From contig NC_092875.1 in assembly GCF_028372415.1 (NCBI RefSeq), positions 189,997,522 through 190,061,521 on the forward strand: 64,000 nt of DNA. The letters are read 5' to 3'. The position numbers were made by a program, and so were the translations under genes. Positions 11,581-22,358 of this stretch are shown piece after piece (the stretch's first letter is position 1; every line of letters begins with the position of its first letter). The stretch comes from Notamacropus eugenii. Its lineage: Eukaryota; Chordata; Mammalia; Diprotodontia; Macropodidae. The notes under the pieces were generated by a model, which was not told where the DNA came from, made no database searches, and worked only from the letters and a program-made list of their open reading frames with translations.

Positions 11581-12261
11581 GAATGAGGAAATAGGAAAGG
11601 GGAAAACATTCGTGTTAATTCAATAGTTGGTTATTAATATAAGAGAGAAATAATCATTTCTTTCACTAGTGTAGCTTTAATAGCCTGATAGAGAACTGAG
11701 GAGTCAAGGGATTGAAGGTCATGATGTGGACAAAGCAGAGTTTGGTTTTGGAAGGCAAAGGGAGAGGTAGAACCAATAAATTGTGATGATGTGAGGGAAT
11801 ATCAGAAGTGATGAACAGATAAGTGGTATATTTGTGAATGATGGCAAGATCAAGGGTATGACCATCTTTGTATGAAGCTGAGGTGGGGTGGAGGAATGGG
11901 TCTTAATGAATAAGTTGAGGAACTTAAGGTGTTTTACAAAATGTCAATATGTAGGTTGAAGCCCCCTGGTATGAGAGCAGGAGGTGGGAAGGAAAGAAAG
12001 TTTGTAAGCCTGGCACTGAATTGATTGAGGAAAGAGAAAAGCATCCTAGAGGTCAGTAGACAGTAACTACTAGAATGAAAGATAGAAAGAGAATGGGTGA
12101 ACCTCAAAGGAGGAAAGGTTACTAAGTGATGGTGGTAGGGAGGTAACCTGGAAATAACTATGGGTAGCAAGTATTCCAACTCCCCCATCAAAACTAGTGA
12201 GTTAGGGGAATGAGTGAAAGTGCAGCTAGTGATAAAAGGGTGAGCAGGGAGGTTGTGTTAT
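11581..12261 (-). repeat. Old LINE body (L2-like), left part, split by an LTR
   Basis: G/A-rich sequence with the texture of antisense L2 or a related LINE (GGTGGGAAGGAAAGAAAGTT, GGAGGTAACCTGGAAATAAC). It seems to resume at 12808-13080 beyond the LTR. No terminal sequence is present, so the assignment is tentative. Confidence 0.45.
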
Positions 12262-12587
12262 TGTAGCAGTAAGCATCCTGGCATACACAGGAGGACTTGC
12301 TATGTAGGTTCTCAGATTTGCTTTTCTAAAAGGAGAGCAACTTTTGAGGGGTCAACAATCACTTCAATCAAACACATATACCAACAGAGAAAATACAAAC
12401 TGGACCAACAGATAGGGCTTCCAACTGTCTGACCATAGGCAATACATACATCATTACCAGAGGGAGAAGGACCAATGTCTGGGTTTTCAAAGCCAGGGTG
12501 CTTCTTAAAATGGCTGCCTCTCATCTGGCACGTGATCCTTCTTCCAAAAACCAAACCCCAAAGCAAAACCTCATCTCATAGTATATA

Positions 12588-12639
<52 letters not shown>

Positions 12640-12807
12640 TATCTTTTCAGAGCATGAAGGCATGACCCCTCATAACTGAGTGCCTCACCAGCAATCAGCA
12701 AAAGGTGTGGGGCACCCATACAAAACAAACCTCCTCCAACCAAGCCTCCTTCAATAGCCCCACCTGAGGCCTACCAATGGGCAGGAAAGATTTTAACTCC
12801 CATTACA
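12262..12807 (-). mobile_element. Solo LTR of an endogenous retrovirus, minus strand
   Basis: Its reverse complement starts TGTAATGGGAGTTAAA and ends CTTACTGCTACA (TG...CA ends). It shares most of its length with the LTR at 16856-17416, including CTCAAAAGTTGCTCTCCTTT and GAAAACCCAGACATTGGTCC. The flanks GTTAT and TTTAT are a likely 5-bp target duplication with one change. No internal viral genes are attached, so this is a solo LTR. It carries a TG/TA microsatellite at 12581-12642. Confidence 0.7.
12581..12642. repeat. (TG)n(TA)n microsatellite inside the LTR
   Basis: A short TG run followed by a long TA run, placed between LTR segments that are nearly adjacent in the sister copy at about 16990-17010. 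Confidence 0.95.
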
Positions 12808-13080
12808 TTTATCAGCCGGGAGCCAGGTCACGGTGAACCAAAGGGATTGAGAAACGAAAAGACAAAATACGAAAACAGGTTCGTTGCCTTTGGAATAGAC
12901 ATTTCAAAGAGCGCAGCCAAAAGGCTGCCTAGCTTTAGGGTAGGACATTGTGAAGAGGATGGGTTGAGGGGAAAAGGAATAAGGATTGGCCAGTGAGGGA
13001 ATAGGGTTTGAATGATAACCTACATACTTACAGGTTCGGAATTACTAGAGTATGAAGAGTATGACCAAGGGAAAGTTTGT
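12808..13080 (-). repeat. Old LINE body (L2-like), right part
   Basis: Likely continuation of 11581-12261 beyond the LTR, based on composition (GGATGGGTTGAGGGGAAAAG) and position only. Confidence 0.35.
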
Positions 13081-14390
13081 TAATCATTAAGGGAAATTTT
13101 TAGATAGATTTGCAATGTCCATAGAATTTAGCTCCATGGTGGAGTTCTTTCAGAGTCCTAGAAGTTGAGGAAAAAGAGCATGTTTTAGAAACAGAAGCTA
13201 TGATATTTTCTCCTTTGCCCAAGGCAGAAGACCAGACTGAAAAATTGATAGACTAGTATCTTAATCCCTCATCTCAATAGCATAACATAAACTCTTTGAG
13301 AGAAGGGAATGTTTTCATTTTGTTTTTGTATCTCCAAACTCTGGCACTTAATAAGGTCTTGTCATTTGATTGATCATTCTCTTCATTGCCCTTTGGGTCA
13401 GCCATTATTTTGATTCTCTAAACATTGTTTCATGATTCATAGCAATATAGAATCACTGGAAGAATAGTGGTACTGGAAGAATAGTGGTAGATTTCTATTT
13501 CTGGGAACAGCTTGAGGTCATTAATTATTATAACCACGGCACAACTTCCCACATCCAGTCTAGCATTTTTATCCCTCTAAATTTTGTGCCCAGTTCACTG
13601 TTTCTTTGTAGTGTCTGATCAAGATATATGAATGTCAGGAAGCTGATGCAATCAGAACACTATCCATAAACAGGAACATCTGAAGAACCTCATCATTTAT
13701 GGGGAGAGTCTCTTTAATTTGGACTCCCTGTTAGATTTCATCCAGGATAATGACCAGACCCTTTGGTGAGCATATCAGTAATCAGGACATTAGAACCAAG
13801 AGAGAGCAATTAGGTCCACCATCAGCAATGAAGAAAATAGTTTATTATAGATACTCTAAAAAGGTCTGTTCCAGTTTTCATCTATTTGTTGTACTTTTTC
13901 CAGTTGTATTTATAATGCTATTAGAGTGATCTGCTTTAACTGGGCCTCATGCCAACAAACTCATTTTTCTACAAACTCATTTTCCCCTGTTCTCTTTCTC
14001 ATTTTTATAAAGTAATGGTAAAAATAGTATTCCATCATCTTTTTCCAGAAAGTCTTACAAAGTAAGTTTCCATTACAAGCTAGTGATGCCCTGGATTGGT
14101 ATTTTTCTCCCATAGGCAAGAAGACCAAGTTTTTTGCTGACTAAGCTAGTTTCTAAGCTCTTTTAAATTTCCTAATTTTGGTGACCACTTTAACATGAGT
14201 TAAACTTCCAGAAGAACTGGTGATTGTCCTTGTTAACATATGTTCCTTTGTGTTTTTTTTCTTCCAATTTGTCAGCACCAGGTTGAATTGGTCATTAGAG
14301 CTATTATAGTTGTGTGATATGTTTTCTTCTTTCACTTCCCTCAGTTTCAGGGGAATTTTTTGGTTTTTTGTTTGTTTGGGGGGGATTTTT
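13081..14390. other. Intergenic, no gene seen
   Basis: Mostly single-copy-looking sequence, with a 17-nt tandem duplication CTGGAAGAATAGTGGTA around 13457-13491. The part 13600-14330 might be a very old LINE, but I could not anchor it to a family. Confidence 0.35.
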
Positions 14391-14394
14391 TTGT

Positions 14395-14515
14395 CTTTTT
14401 TAAAAAGGGAATAATAATAGTACTTATCATACCTACCCCATCAGGTGAGGTAGAATGAGATCATATTCACAAAGCGCTTTATAACTGGAGCCATAAGTTG
14501 TTATAGTTTCTCCCA
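14395..14515 (+). repeat. MIR-like SINE 3' half
   Basis: AATAATAATAGTACTTATCA, then CACAAAGCGCTTTATAACTG, the sense-strand end of a MIR. Confidence 0.55.
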
Positions 14516-14799
14516 TTTTTAGCCCCCACTGATAGACTCCCCATTCTATCCTGCCCCACTCATCCTATCCCTGAAGATAAATACCATAGAAACACGTAGA
14601 CTCATGTTGACAGGAATATTCCTGGAATTCATCAAGTTTCTGGAATTCATTCATTTATACTGACATAATTCTTGTTTCTTTCTATGGAAAAAAGGGGCCA
14701 CAAATAATTTTCCAAGCAATACCTACTATATTCAAATGGTTCCATTTTAAAATTTTCTGAAATTTGTGGTTAACTTCTGGTCAAGAGTTTTGCAGATCA

Positions 14800-15185
14800 A
14801 AAAATGTTGGTATCAGACATGCCATCAAAGTAACATATTGAGCATTACTATTCAAAACCCTTCATTGGCTTCCTATTGTCAACTGAATAAAAGTCCAAAG
14901 TCCTTATCCGGGCTTCCAATGCTGTCCATAACCTGGCACTACCCTAGGTGTCTTCTCTTTATATGTTTAAATATTGGAGTGTCTCTTATACATATCTAGC
15001 ACTTTCTCACCTACCTACATTTGCTAATGCAAATATATTCCCTTTTCCAAAAATTTCCTTTGCCTACAGTTCCTTCCCCTACACCTCACCCCAAACCATC
15101 TATGCTATGAAATCTTACAAATCTTTCAACATTCAAATTTAAATGCCACCTTTTCAATAAAATTTCTTCAGAATCCTGGAGTTGA
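14800..15185 (+). repeat. L2 LINE fragment, plus strand
   Basis: CCCTTCATTGGCTTCCTATT, then GAATAAAAGTCCAAAGTCCT, then AATGCTGTCCATAACCTGGC are characteristic L2 3'-half strings in sense order. Confidence 0.7.
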
Positions 15186-15279
15186 AAATGACCTTTGTTT
15201 CCTTGGACCTTGCAAAACAATTTGTATCTCACTTGTGTTCTTATCATAACTTATGCTATATATTTATTACATAAAATCA

Positions 15280-15970
15280 TAGGTTAATAGAATCTCACAG
15301 AATTATCTTCATGTTATCTACTAATTGGTCTTTCAAATGACAATCTTCAGCTCCTTGAGAGAAATCTTGCTATTCTACTTTCATCTTTTTTTTCTAGTCT
15401 GAGTCAACCCATCTTTATAAGACATGGTTTCAAGTTCCCCCACAACATCTTGGTTGACCTTCTCTGGAAATGAGCAGACTTACCACTGTGGTTCCCAGAG
15501 GAGAAGACACTACTCTTCCAAGTATAAAATGTGATGTTAACCTCCCTCTTCCTGGACACTATGTTTCTATGTGTCATCTTTTGAGGATGCCATATTTCAC
15601 TGTTGTTTCATAATGAGGTTGCAGTTTACTTTATCCATATGAATGGTTGCCTAATCATATTTCATTCCAATTGTAGGATTTTATATATATATTCATCAGT
15701 ATGATTAAAATTGTTCTTCATTCTGGCCCACTGAAATCTTTTTTTTTTTTTTGGATCCCTATCCTGTCATCCAATATGTTAATGTTATTCACCAACTTCA
15801 TGTAGCTGCAAACAATAAGTATGCCACCTATGCCTTCATTCAAATCATTGATAAAACACATCGATTTCTGTAGCATTCCAATAGAGACTTCTTTCATGGA
15901 GCCAAGTCATTCCATCAGTTTAGAAGCTATACCATTGCTATCATATATCTTACATCTTTCTGTCTGGTCT
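15280..15970 (-). repeat. CR1/L3 LINE, first half of a split copy
   Basis: Antisense CR1/L3 landmarks: GACCTTCTCTGGAAATGAGC, then AAATCATTGATAAAACACAT, then GTCATTCCATCAGTTTAGAA. It stops at about 15970, where an L2 begins, and its continuation is found at 19012. It is therefore the outermost host of the nested cluster. Confidence 0.65.
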
Positions 15971-16455
15971 AGTCAGTCACTCAACAAACATTTATTTATA
16001 CGGGCTTACTATATTCTAAGCACTTTACAAAGCACTAGGAATACAAAGAAAGGCAAAAATAGTCACTTCCTTCAATGCAATATAATGCCTTGCAAATAAT
16101 TAGGTATCCAAGACATATACAGAATAAATGACAGGTAATCTGAAAGGGGAAAAGGATTAGTAGCTGGAGAGACTAGGGAAGGCCCTCTGCAGAAGCTGGG
16201 TCTTAAAGCAAGTCATGGAAACTGAAAGGCAGAAGTGAGGGGGCAAAGCATTCCAGGTGTCGGAGGCAGCTAATACACAGAGATGGGTTATTATGTTCAA
16301 GAAACAGCTAATAGGCTAGCAGAGTTAGACTGTGGAGTATGTGCAAGAGAGTAAACATTTTTTAAAAAATATTGGTAAGGTAGAAAGTGTATACATGGTG
16401 TAAAGAGCTTTAAATAACAGTCAACTTTATTTTGGATCCCAGATGCATGTATATG

Positions 16456-16458
<3 letters not shown>
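15971..16458 (-). repeat. L2 LINE, first half of a split copy
   Basis: Antisense L2 3' end: CACTCAACAAACATTTATTT, then TTCTAAGCACTTTACAAAGC, then GAGCTTTAAATAACAGTCAA. It is interrupted after about 16458 by an (AC)n tract and an L1 and resumes near 18066. Confidence 0.7.

Positions 16459-16494
<36 letters not shown>
16459..16494. repeat. (AC)n microsatellite
   Basis: Eighteen uninterrupted AC units, followed by TATA-rich low-complexity DNA to about 16640. Confidence 0.97.
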
Positions 16495-16500
<6 letters not shown>

Positions 16501-16639
16501 TAACAACAATGTGTATATATATTACCTACAATACAGTAGAAATCTGACCTTTCTAAATGCATATGTATATATAATATATGTGTGTATAATATATACATAT
16601 TATATATAATCTTACCATATATATGTTATACATATATAT

Positions 16640-18065
16640 GTAGATATAATTTTTTTCAGGTAACACATTTAAAAAATTAATCTATACCTTCTACCCCTCC
16701 CCATTAGGCATATTTTTAAAGAAAAATCAAATCCCTCAGTATATAATTCCTACATTGTCCATGTCCAAAAATGCATATTCCCTTCTACATTTTAAGTCCA
16801 TCTCCTCTCTGTCAGAGGGTGGTGTGTTTCAACTTCATTCTTTTGGACTTGTGGTTGTAATGCTAATAAGAGTTAAAGATCTTCCCCACCCACTGATGGG
16901 TTTTCCCATTAAGGGAAGCTTGAGTAGGCGAGGCCCACAAATTTTCTTAATTTCTAATGAGACACTGGTTCTCAAGGGTTGTGATGCCCTCTGACTCTGA
17001 AAAGTGCATAAATATTCTGAGGTGAGGTTTTACTTTGGGGCTTATTCATTAGGAGTGTATGTTTGGCCAGATGAGACTCTGGGCAACTGCTAAGGAGCTT
17101 CAGTGTTTGAAAACCCAGATGTTGGTGCTTCTTTCTCTGGTAACTGTGTACGTATGATCAGACAGCTGGATCTGTCTGTTGATCTATGATGTATGTATTG
17201 CTTACACTCAGACAGTTGGAAGCCCTGTCTGTTGGTTGATCTTTGTTCTCTGTTTGTATTTTCTCTAAATTTTTTTTTCCCCAGACTAAGTGAATCATAT
17301 ATGTACTTGATTAAAGTAATTGTTGATCCCTCAAAAGTTGCTATCCTTTTAGAAAAGCAGATCTAAGAATCTGTACAGCAGGCCCACCTGTGTATTTTGG
17401 GGTCCTTCCTGTTATAGTGGTTTATTACTGCATTGATCAGAGTTCTAAAGTCTTTCAAAGTTATTTTTCTTTGTAATGGTATTATCTTTATAGAAATTCT
17501 TCTCACTATGCAGCAATTCATAAAAGTCTTCCTAATTTCCTCTGAAATTACCTATTCCATCACTTGTTATGTCATAAAAACATTCCATCCCATTCACATG
17601 TCATAATTTGTTGAGGCATTCCAAAATAGGAAGTTTCTCCCTTAGTTTCCAAATTTTTGTTATGATGAAAAGAGCTGTTATAAATATTTCTGTAAATATA
17701 GCTCCTTTTGTTCTTGATTTGGAGGTGAGAATATTTGACTAATAGTTTTATAGCTAGGAGGGGTATGCACAGGTTGGTAACTTTCTGGGTATAATTCCAA
17801 ATTGCTTTCCAGGATGGCTAGACCAGTTCACAGTTCTATGCACTAGTGTAGCTGTTTCCCCAAAGCCCCTCCAATAGTCATTATTTTCCCCTTGTCTTAT
17901 TTGCCTGTCTGATAGATATGAGGTGGAACTGCAAAGTAGTTTTAATTTGTGTTTCTCTAATTATTGGTGACGAAGCATTTTTATATGATTATTGATAGCT
18001 TGCATGTCTTCCTTTGAAAACTGCCTATTCACGTACTTAAGACCATTTACCTACTGGGGAATTAA
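16640..18065 (-). repeat. L1 LINE 3' end, split by an LTR
   Basis: Antisense L1 3' region: a T-rich start near 16650, TACATTGTCCATGTCCAAAA, and after the LTR CATTGATCAGAGTTCTAAAG, then CCAAATTGCTTTCCAGGATG and GTGTTTCTCTAATTATTGGT. It ends near 18065, where L2 resumes. Confidence 0.75.
16856..17416 (+). mobile_element. Solo LTR of an endogenous retrovirus with perfect 5-bp target duplication
   Basis: It starts TGTAATGCTAATAAG and ends TTCCTGTTATA (probably CA mutated to TA). GTGGT lies on both sides (16851-16855 and 17417-17421). L1 sequence continues on both flanks, which fixes the insertion. Related to the minus-strand LTR at 12262-12807. Inside it is an imperfect tandem duplication at 17145-17242. 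No viral coding sequence is attached. Confidence 0.75.
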
Positions 18066-19011
18066 TTTTACAGTACTATATTTAGAAAAATCATGTTGGT
18101 AGCTGAGTAGAGGATGAATTAGAGTAAGGAGAGACAGATGAGGAGAACAGTTAGAAGGTTATTCTAATAGTCCAGGAAAGAGGTGATAGGACTGAACTAG
18201 GATGATGATTGTGTGAATGGAGAGAAGGTGGTATATAAAAGAGAGAGTGAAAGAAGAATTAATGAGAATTAGCATTGGATTGGATTATATGATGTTAGCT
18301 ACAATGAGAATTTAAAGATAACACTGAGGTTGGACGACTGGGTTACTGAGAGGATGGTGGTATCCTCAAGGGTAATGGGGTAGTTTAGAAGAGGAGAGGG
18401 TTTGGATGAAAAGATATGCTTTCGCTTTGGGATATATTACATTTGAGTTGCTTGGGAGTCATTCACTCTGAGATCTCCAAAAGGCTGTTGGTAATATATG
18501 AATGAAGTTCAAAGGGGAGCTAGGTGTTAGATATAAAGATCTTGGGTTGATAATTAAGCACATAGGACCTGATGAGATCATCAAGTGGTAAAGTATAGAG
18601 TGAAAAGAGAAGAGGACCAGGACAGAGACTTGGCAGACAGCCACAGTAAGTAGGTGTGAAATGAACAGAGAACCAGCAAAGAAAACTGAGAAGTTAGATG
18701 AAGAGGAAAGTTGGAAGAGAATAGTGCCACAGAAACCTAGAATGAAGAAAGAATACAGGAGAAAAAGCTAATCAATAATGTCAAATACTGATGAGGAGTC
18801 AAGGAAGATGAAGACTGAACCTTTAGATCAGTTACTTTGTTCAGTTTCAGTTGAATGATGAGGTCAGAGGCCAGATTACAGGATGTTTAGAAGAAAAGGA
18901 GAGGAGAAGTGGAGCCACCAACTAAAGATGACTTTTTCAAGGAGTGTTAGGCCATAAATAAGAAGACAGATATAGGTCAATAGCTATTTGGGACTGGTAA
19001 GATCAAGTTAG
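18066..19011 (-). repeat. L2 LINE, second half of the split copy
   Basis: GTTGGTAGCTGAGTAGAGGA, then ATTCTAATAGTCCAGGAAAG, then GGACCAGGACAGAGACTTGG are antisense internal L2 strings that follow on from 15971-16458. Confidence 0.7.
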
Positions 19012-19790
19012 GGTTTACAGTACCATGAGAGACCTTATTAAATATCTTGTTAAAATTCAGGTATACTATGTGTATAGCATTTCCCTAATTTACTAGTTTA
19101 GTAACCACATTAAAAAAGAGAGAGAAAGGTGAGGTTAGCCTGATATGACTTGTTCTTGATTTGCACATGCTGATTCAATGATCATTTCCTTTTTTAAGTA
19201 ATCACAAAATTTCTTCCTAATAACATGTTCTAGAATTTCACAAGGAATCATGCATTTTCCTGTTCTGGTAAAATCAGGACCATATTTGCCTATCTCCAAT
19301 TCGATGAGAGATCTCCTGTTTTACAACTTTAAAAAAAATCAACGGAAACTTTGGATTTATTTCAGTACCCTGAGTTATTTCAGTTCCTCCAGATCTGGCA
19401 ATTTGAATTCATTAAGGACAGCTAAGACGCATGCTTGCTCATCGTCACCTTATGTCTCATGTATCTCGGCTTTCCATTCCTCATTTTTTGTTCTTCTCAG
19501 TCTGAATATCATTCTCCTTGATAGAGGAAATAGAAGCAGCTTATGAGCTGAGTAATGTGCCCCTTCTTTGTCATGAATTATCATCTTATCAAATTAGATA
19601 ATATTTGTAAAGTGTTTATCACTTTAACTTGCATAAGCTTTAGCAGTGGTCCTTTCCCCTTGGATTATTCTCTTGGCCCCAACACAGCTTTTAAAACCAC
19701 CTTTTTGTTGTCTCTGTTATCCTTTGCAAGACTCAGCTCATTGGGAACTTTTCTTCCTCTTTAGTTATCTGATCTTCTTACCATAAAATC
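19012..19790 (-). repeat. CR1/L3 LINE, second half of the split copy
   Basis: ACAGTACCATGAGAGACCTT, then GTTAAAATTCAGGTATACTA, then TAGTTTAGTAACCACATTAA are antisense CR1/L3 reverse-transcriptase strings. They join directly to the segment ending near 15970. Open frames at 19250-19764 lie within it. Confidence 0.65.
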
Positions 19791-20067
19791 CAACTCCAAA
19801 GACTCACCATTTTTCAGAGGTGACCCTGAGTTCTGGAACTCTATACTAACAGATCTCAACCTTTGGCAAGTCCTTGTACAGGCTGGTGATTGACAAAGTG
19901 CCTATGGCCTAAGGATCAAGATAAAAAAGGCTCAATATATAAAAGGTCAAACTACCACTAGGTGATGAATATTTTTGGCCATAATAACTCATGAATCTAT
20001 CTACTAAGACACAAATTGAATTGTAAAGTGCATTAGTGAAGGCAGTACCTACACTGGTCAGCCTCTC

Positions 20068-20325
20068 ATTTTATTCAGTCATTTCAGACATGCCTGACTC
20101 TTCATGACTCCATTTGAGGTTTTCTTGGCAAAATAACTGGAATGGTTTGACATTTCCTTCTCCAGCTCACTTTACAGATGAGGAAACTGAGGCAGAGTTA
20201 AGTGACTTGCCTAGGGTCACACACTTAATAAGCATCAAAGGCCAGATTTGAATTCAGGAAAATGAATCTTACTGACTCTAGGCCCTGCACTCTTTCCATT
20301 TTTCCACCTAGATGCCAGCCCCTCA
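20068..20325 (-). repeat. Marsupial-type tRNA-derived SINE, near full length
   Basis: TTCAGTCATTTCAGACATGC, then GAGGTTTTCTTGGCAAAATA, then CTTTACAGATGAGGAAACTG, ending CACCTAGATGCCAG: the antisense copy of the family seen at 3797-4046. Confidence 0.75.
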
Positions 20326-20329
20326 ATTA

Positions 20330-20930
20330 TTTTAAGGTCCAACTAAATTAGACCACTCTCTGTCCAGTGTCATGACCTTTCCCAGTTGCCTACCTTTGCC
20401 CATGCCATCCTCCAAGAATAAAATGGATCCCTCCCTCCATCTCCTATTTTTGTCATTGCTTTCTTCCTTCAAGTTCCAACTCGGATTCACCTCCCCTGTG
20501 ATAGCTTTCTTTCCCTGTCATAGGAAAAGTGATTTATCTCTCAGCAAATTTCTCAAGTACCTCTCCTCGGTACTAATCTTACTCTCCTTTGAATTAAAGT
20601 TATTTGCATAGGATCTAAAGTCACTAAACCTCTCTAGCCTCAGCTTCCTCATCTGTAAAATAGCAGTAATAATAATAGTACCTACTTCATAGGATTGTTG
20701 TGAGGGTGAAATGAGATAGTACGGAAAATGCTATGCAAGCCTTAAAGCTCTCTTAAATGTTAGCTACTATTTTAGGATCAGAGATCCAGAGCAGGAAAGG
20801 GCCTTAGAAACCCCCATTATCTTCTAGATTCATTGATATCAGGATGTGTCCTTTCCATCTTTGTATTACCAGTGCTTAGAACTGTGTCTTCTTCATCACA
20901 GCAGGTGCTTAATATTAAATAGTAACTGTT
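20330..20930 (+). repeat. L2 LINE 3' end, plus strand, interrupted by a MIR-like SINE
   Basis: The part 20330-20600 has TTCTTCCTTCAAGTTCCAAC, then GATTCACCTCCCCTGTGATA. The part 20828-20930 has CATCTTTGTATTACCAGTGC, then CAGCAGGTGCTTAATATTAA, the L2 terminus. The intervening segment is a SINE. Confidence 0.65.
20608..20822 (+). repeat. MIR-like SINE
   Basis: CTCAGCTTCCTCATCTGTAA, then AATAATAATAGTACCTACTT, then TTGTTGTGAGGGTGAAATGA: sense-strand MIR core and 3' end. Confidence 0.7.
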
Positions 20931-21025
20931 TCTCTTTTACCCAGGAACCCTGAGGGTCTTCCCCTTCCAGTTTTTTTTTTTTAATTAAAGGGGCCATCCC
21001 TTTAGTAACTACTTAAAGAAGCCTA

Positions 21026-21269
21026 TTCATTGAATGGATGTATCTCACTGAGAGTGAGAATCTGATAAGACCTTAGCCTCAAATGGCCAGGGTGTCACAG
21101 TGCATGCTGGGCCATCTCCAGTCATCCTGATGAATATCTGGCCACTGGACCCAGCCTGCCCTGGAGGAGAAAATGAGGCTTGCCCAGCCCTCCCTCACTC
21201 AAATCAAAGTCATGTCATCATTTCCCTGACGTCATGGTCCTCTTTGAGAATGAAGGACAAACACAGCAA
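21026..21269 (+). repeat. Second SINE family, copy 1
   Basis: Runs from TTCATTGAATGGATG through CACAGTGCATGCTGGGCCAT and GGCCACTGGACCCAGCCTGC to GAATGAAGGACAAACACAGC. The same order of strings occurs at 37258-37520, and I have no certain family name for it. A 90-aa open frame at 21100-21372 is part of the repeat. Confidence 0.7.
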
Positions 21270-21454
21270 TGTGCTTAATAAATACTTATTGAATTTTGAA
21301 GAATTACAGTTATCATATATTCATTACATAGTTATTGATCATGCATCTCATAGTTCCCTTGATAAACAGTAGGTTTCCTGAAGGTTTGGATGTTGCCTGG
21401 TCTATCTACTACAAATCCCTGCACAGTGACTTGCACAAAGGCAATTCATAAACA

Positions 21455-21760
21455 GTCCTTCAATCAACAGGCATTTACTAGGGACATACTAAACAGGACA
21501 CTGTGCTAGGAGACAGACAAAAACTGACGGTCCCCGGTGCTCAAGAGCCTACATTCTAACATACATAGGAGTATGGATTTAAAAGTAAATAAACAGCGGT
21601 GGGGGAGAGAGCTGGAAAAAGGAGCTGGGAATCTTTATGGTGAAGATACAGAGGCAGTGATAGGGGACAGACTGTGCAGAGGCACATGTTCAGTGAAGTG
21701 TCCTGAGTGACGTTCAGCAAGCAGGCCTGAAATAATAAACCTAAAAAGTGTTCCCAAGAA
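21455..21760 (-). repeat. L2 LINE 3' fragment
   Basis: ACAGGCATTTACTAGGGACA, then AGGACACTGTGCTAGGAGAC, then AGAGCCTACATTCTAACATA: antisense L2, ending at the left edge of the CpG island. Confidence 0.65.
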
Positions 21761-22199
21761 CACTCAGCCTTCCCTTAAATAGGGGGAAACCCTTGTCTCC
21801 AAAGCAAAGCCGAAGACAGACTCCTCCTCCCCATCCGTCCTGGGTGGCTCCGCCTCCTGCGCCTCTTAACCTTTAGCTGGGGGACTTCTGAGTCTTTCCA
21901 AGGACCTCTTGGCCACGTCGCCTCTCCCCAACTGAGGCAGTAAGTGGGATGACCGTTTGGTAGCGCAGGGTGACGGGCTTGTTTGTTTCGGGGTGCCCCT
22001 GCGTCCTGCTCCAGACATCCCCCACCCTCCTTCCCACCCACTCCACCCTCACGCCTGGACGTCCAACCCCGTGCCCAGCTTCGGCTCGTCCCTCCGTCCC
22101 TCCGTCCCTCCTCCTCGCTCCTCCTGCTCTTCTCCAGCTTGTCTCTATTTGGAGCTCCCAGAGGCTGGCGGCCACTCTCGCTGGGAGCTGAGTGACTGA

Positions 22200-22358
22200 C
22201 AGCGACGCTCATGGAGGGGAGGGGGAAGGGGGCGGGGAGGAGGGAGGAGGAGCGGGAGGAGGAGCGGCCAGCGGGAGGAGGGGAGAGGAGGAGGGGGAAT
22301 TGAGCGCCCGATCGCGCATTTTCATTGCGGAGGAAAAGACTCCAGGTCATCCAAACAG
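22200..22358 (+). other. CAP2: Probable non-coding first exon (5'UTR) of CAP2
   Basis: The exon's 3' edge is supported by a donor AACAG/GTAATT at 22358/22359 inside the CpG island. Joining it to exon 2 puts ACAGA directly before ATGG, giving A at -3 and G at +4, a strong Kozak context. The last codons of this exon are open in the frame of the downstream ATG, but I see no AUG there that would extend the protein. The 5' end is unknown and 22200 is only a guess. cDNA or CAGE data would settle the start and show whether another first exon is used. Confidence 0.55.
22216..22237 (+). promoter_or_regulatory. Potential G-quadruplex next to the presumed CAP2 start
   Basis: Four runs of four or five G separated by one, two and one bases, at 22216-22219, 22221-22225, 22228-22232 and 22234-22237, on the + (coding) strand. 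The tract overlaps Sp1-type GC boxes. Further G-run clusters occur at about 22399-22440 and 22682-22698. Confidence 0.6.

Noticed and set aside
16856..17416. Complete endogenous retrovirus between the two LTRs (12.3-17.4 kb)
   Set aside because: The LTRs are in opposite orientation with different flanking duplications, and the DNA between them is LINE and unique sequence, so they are two independent solo LTRs.
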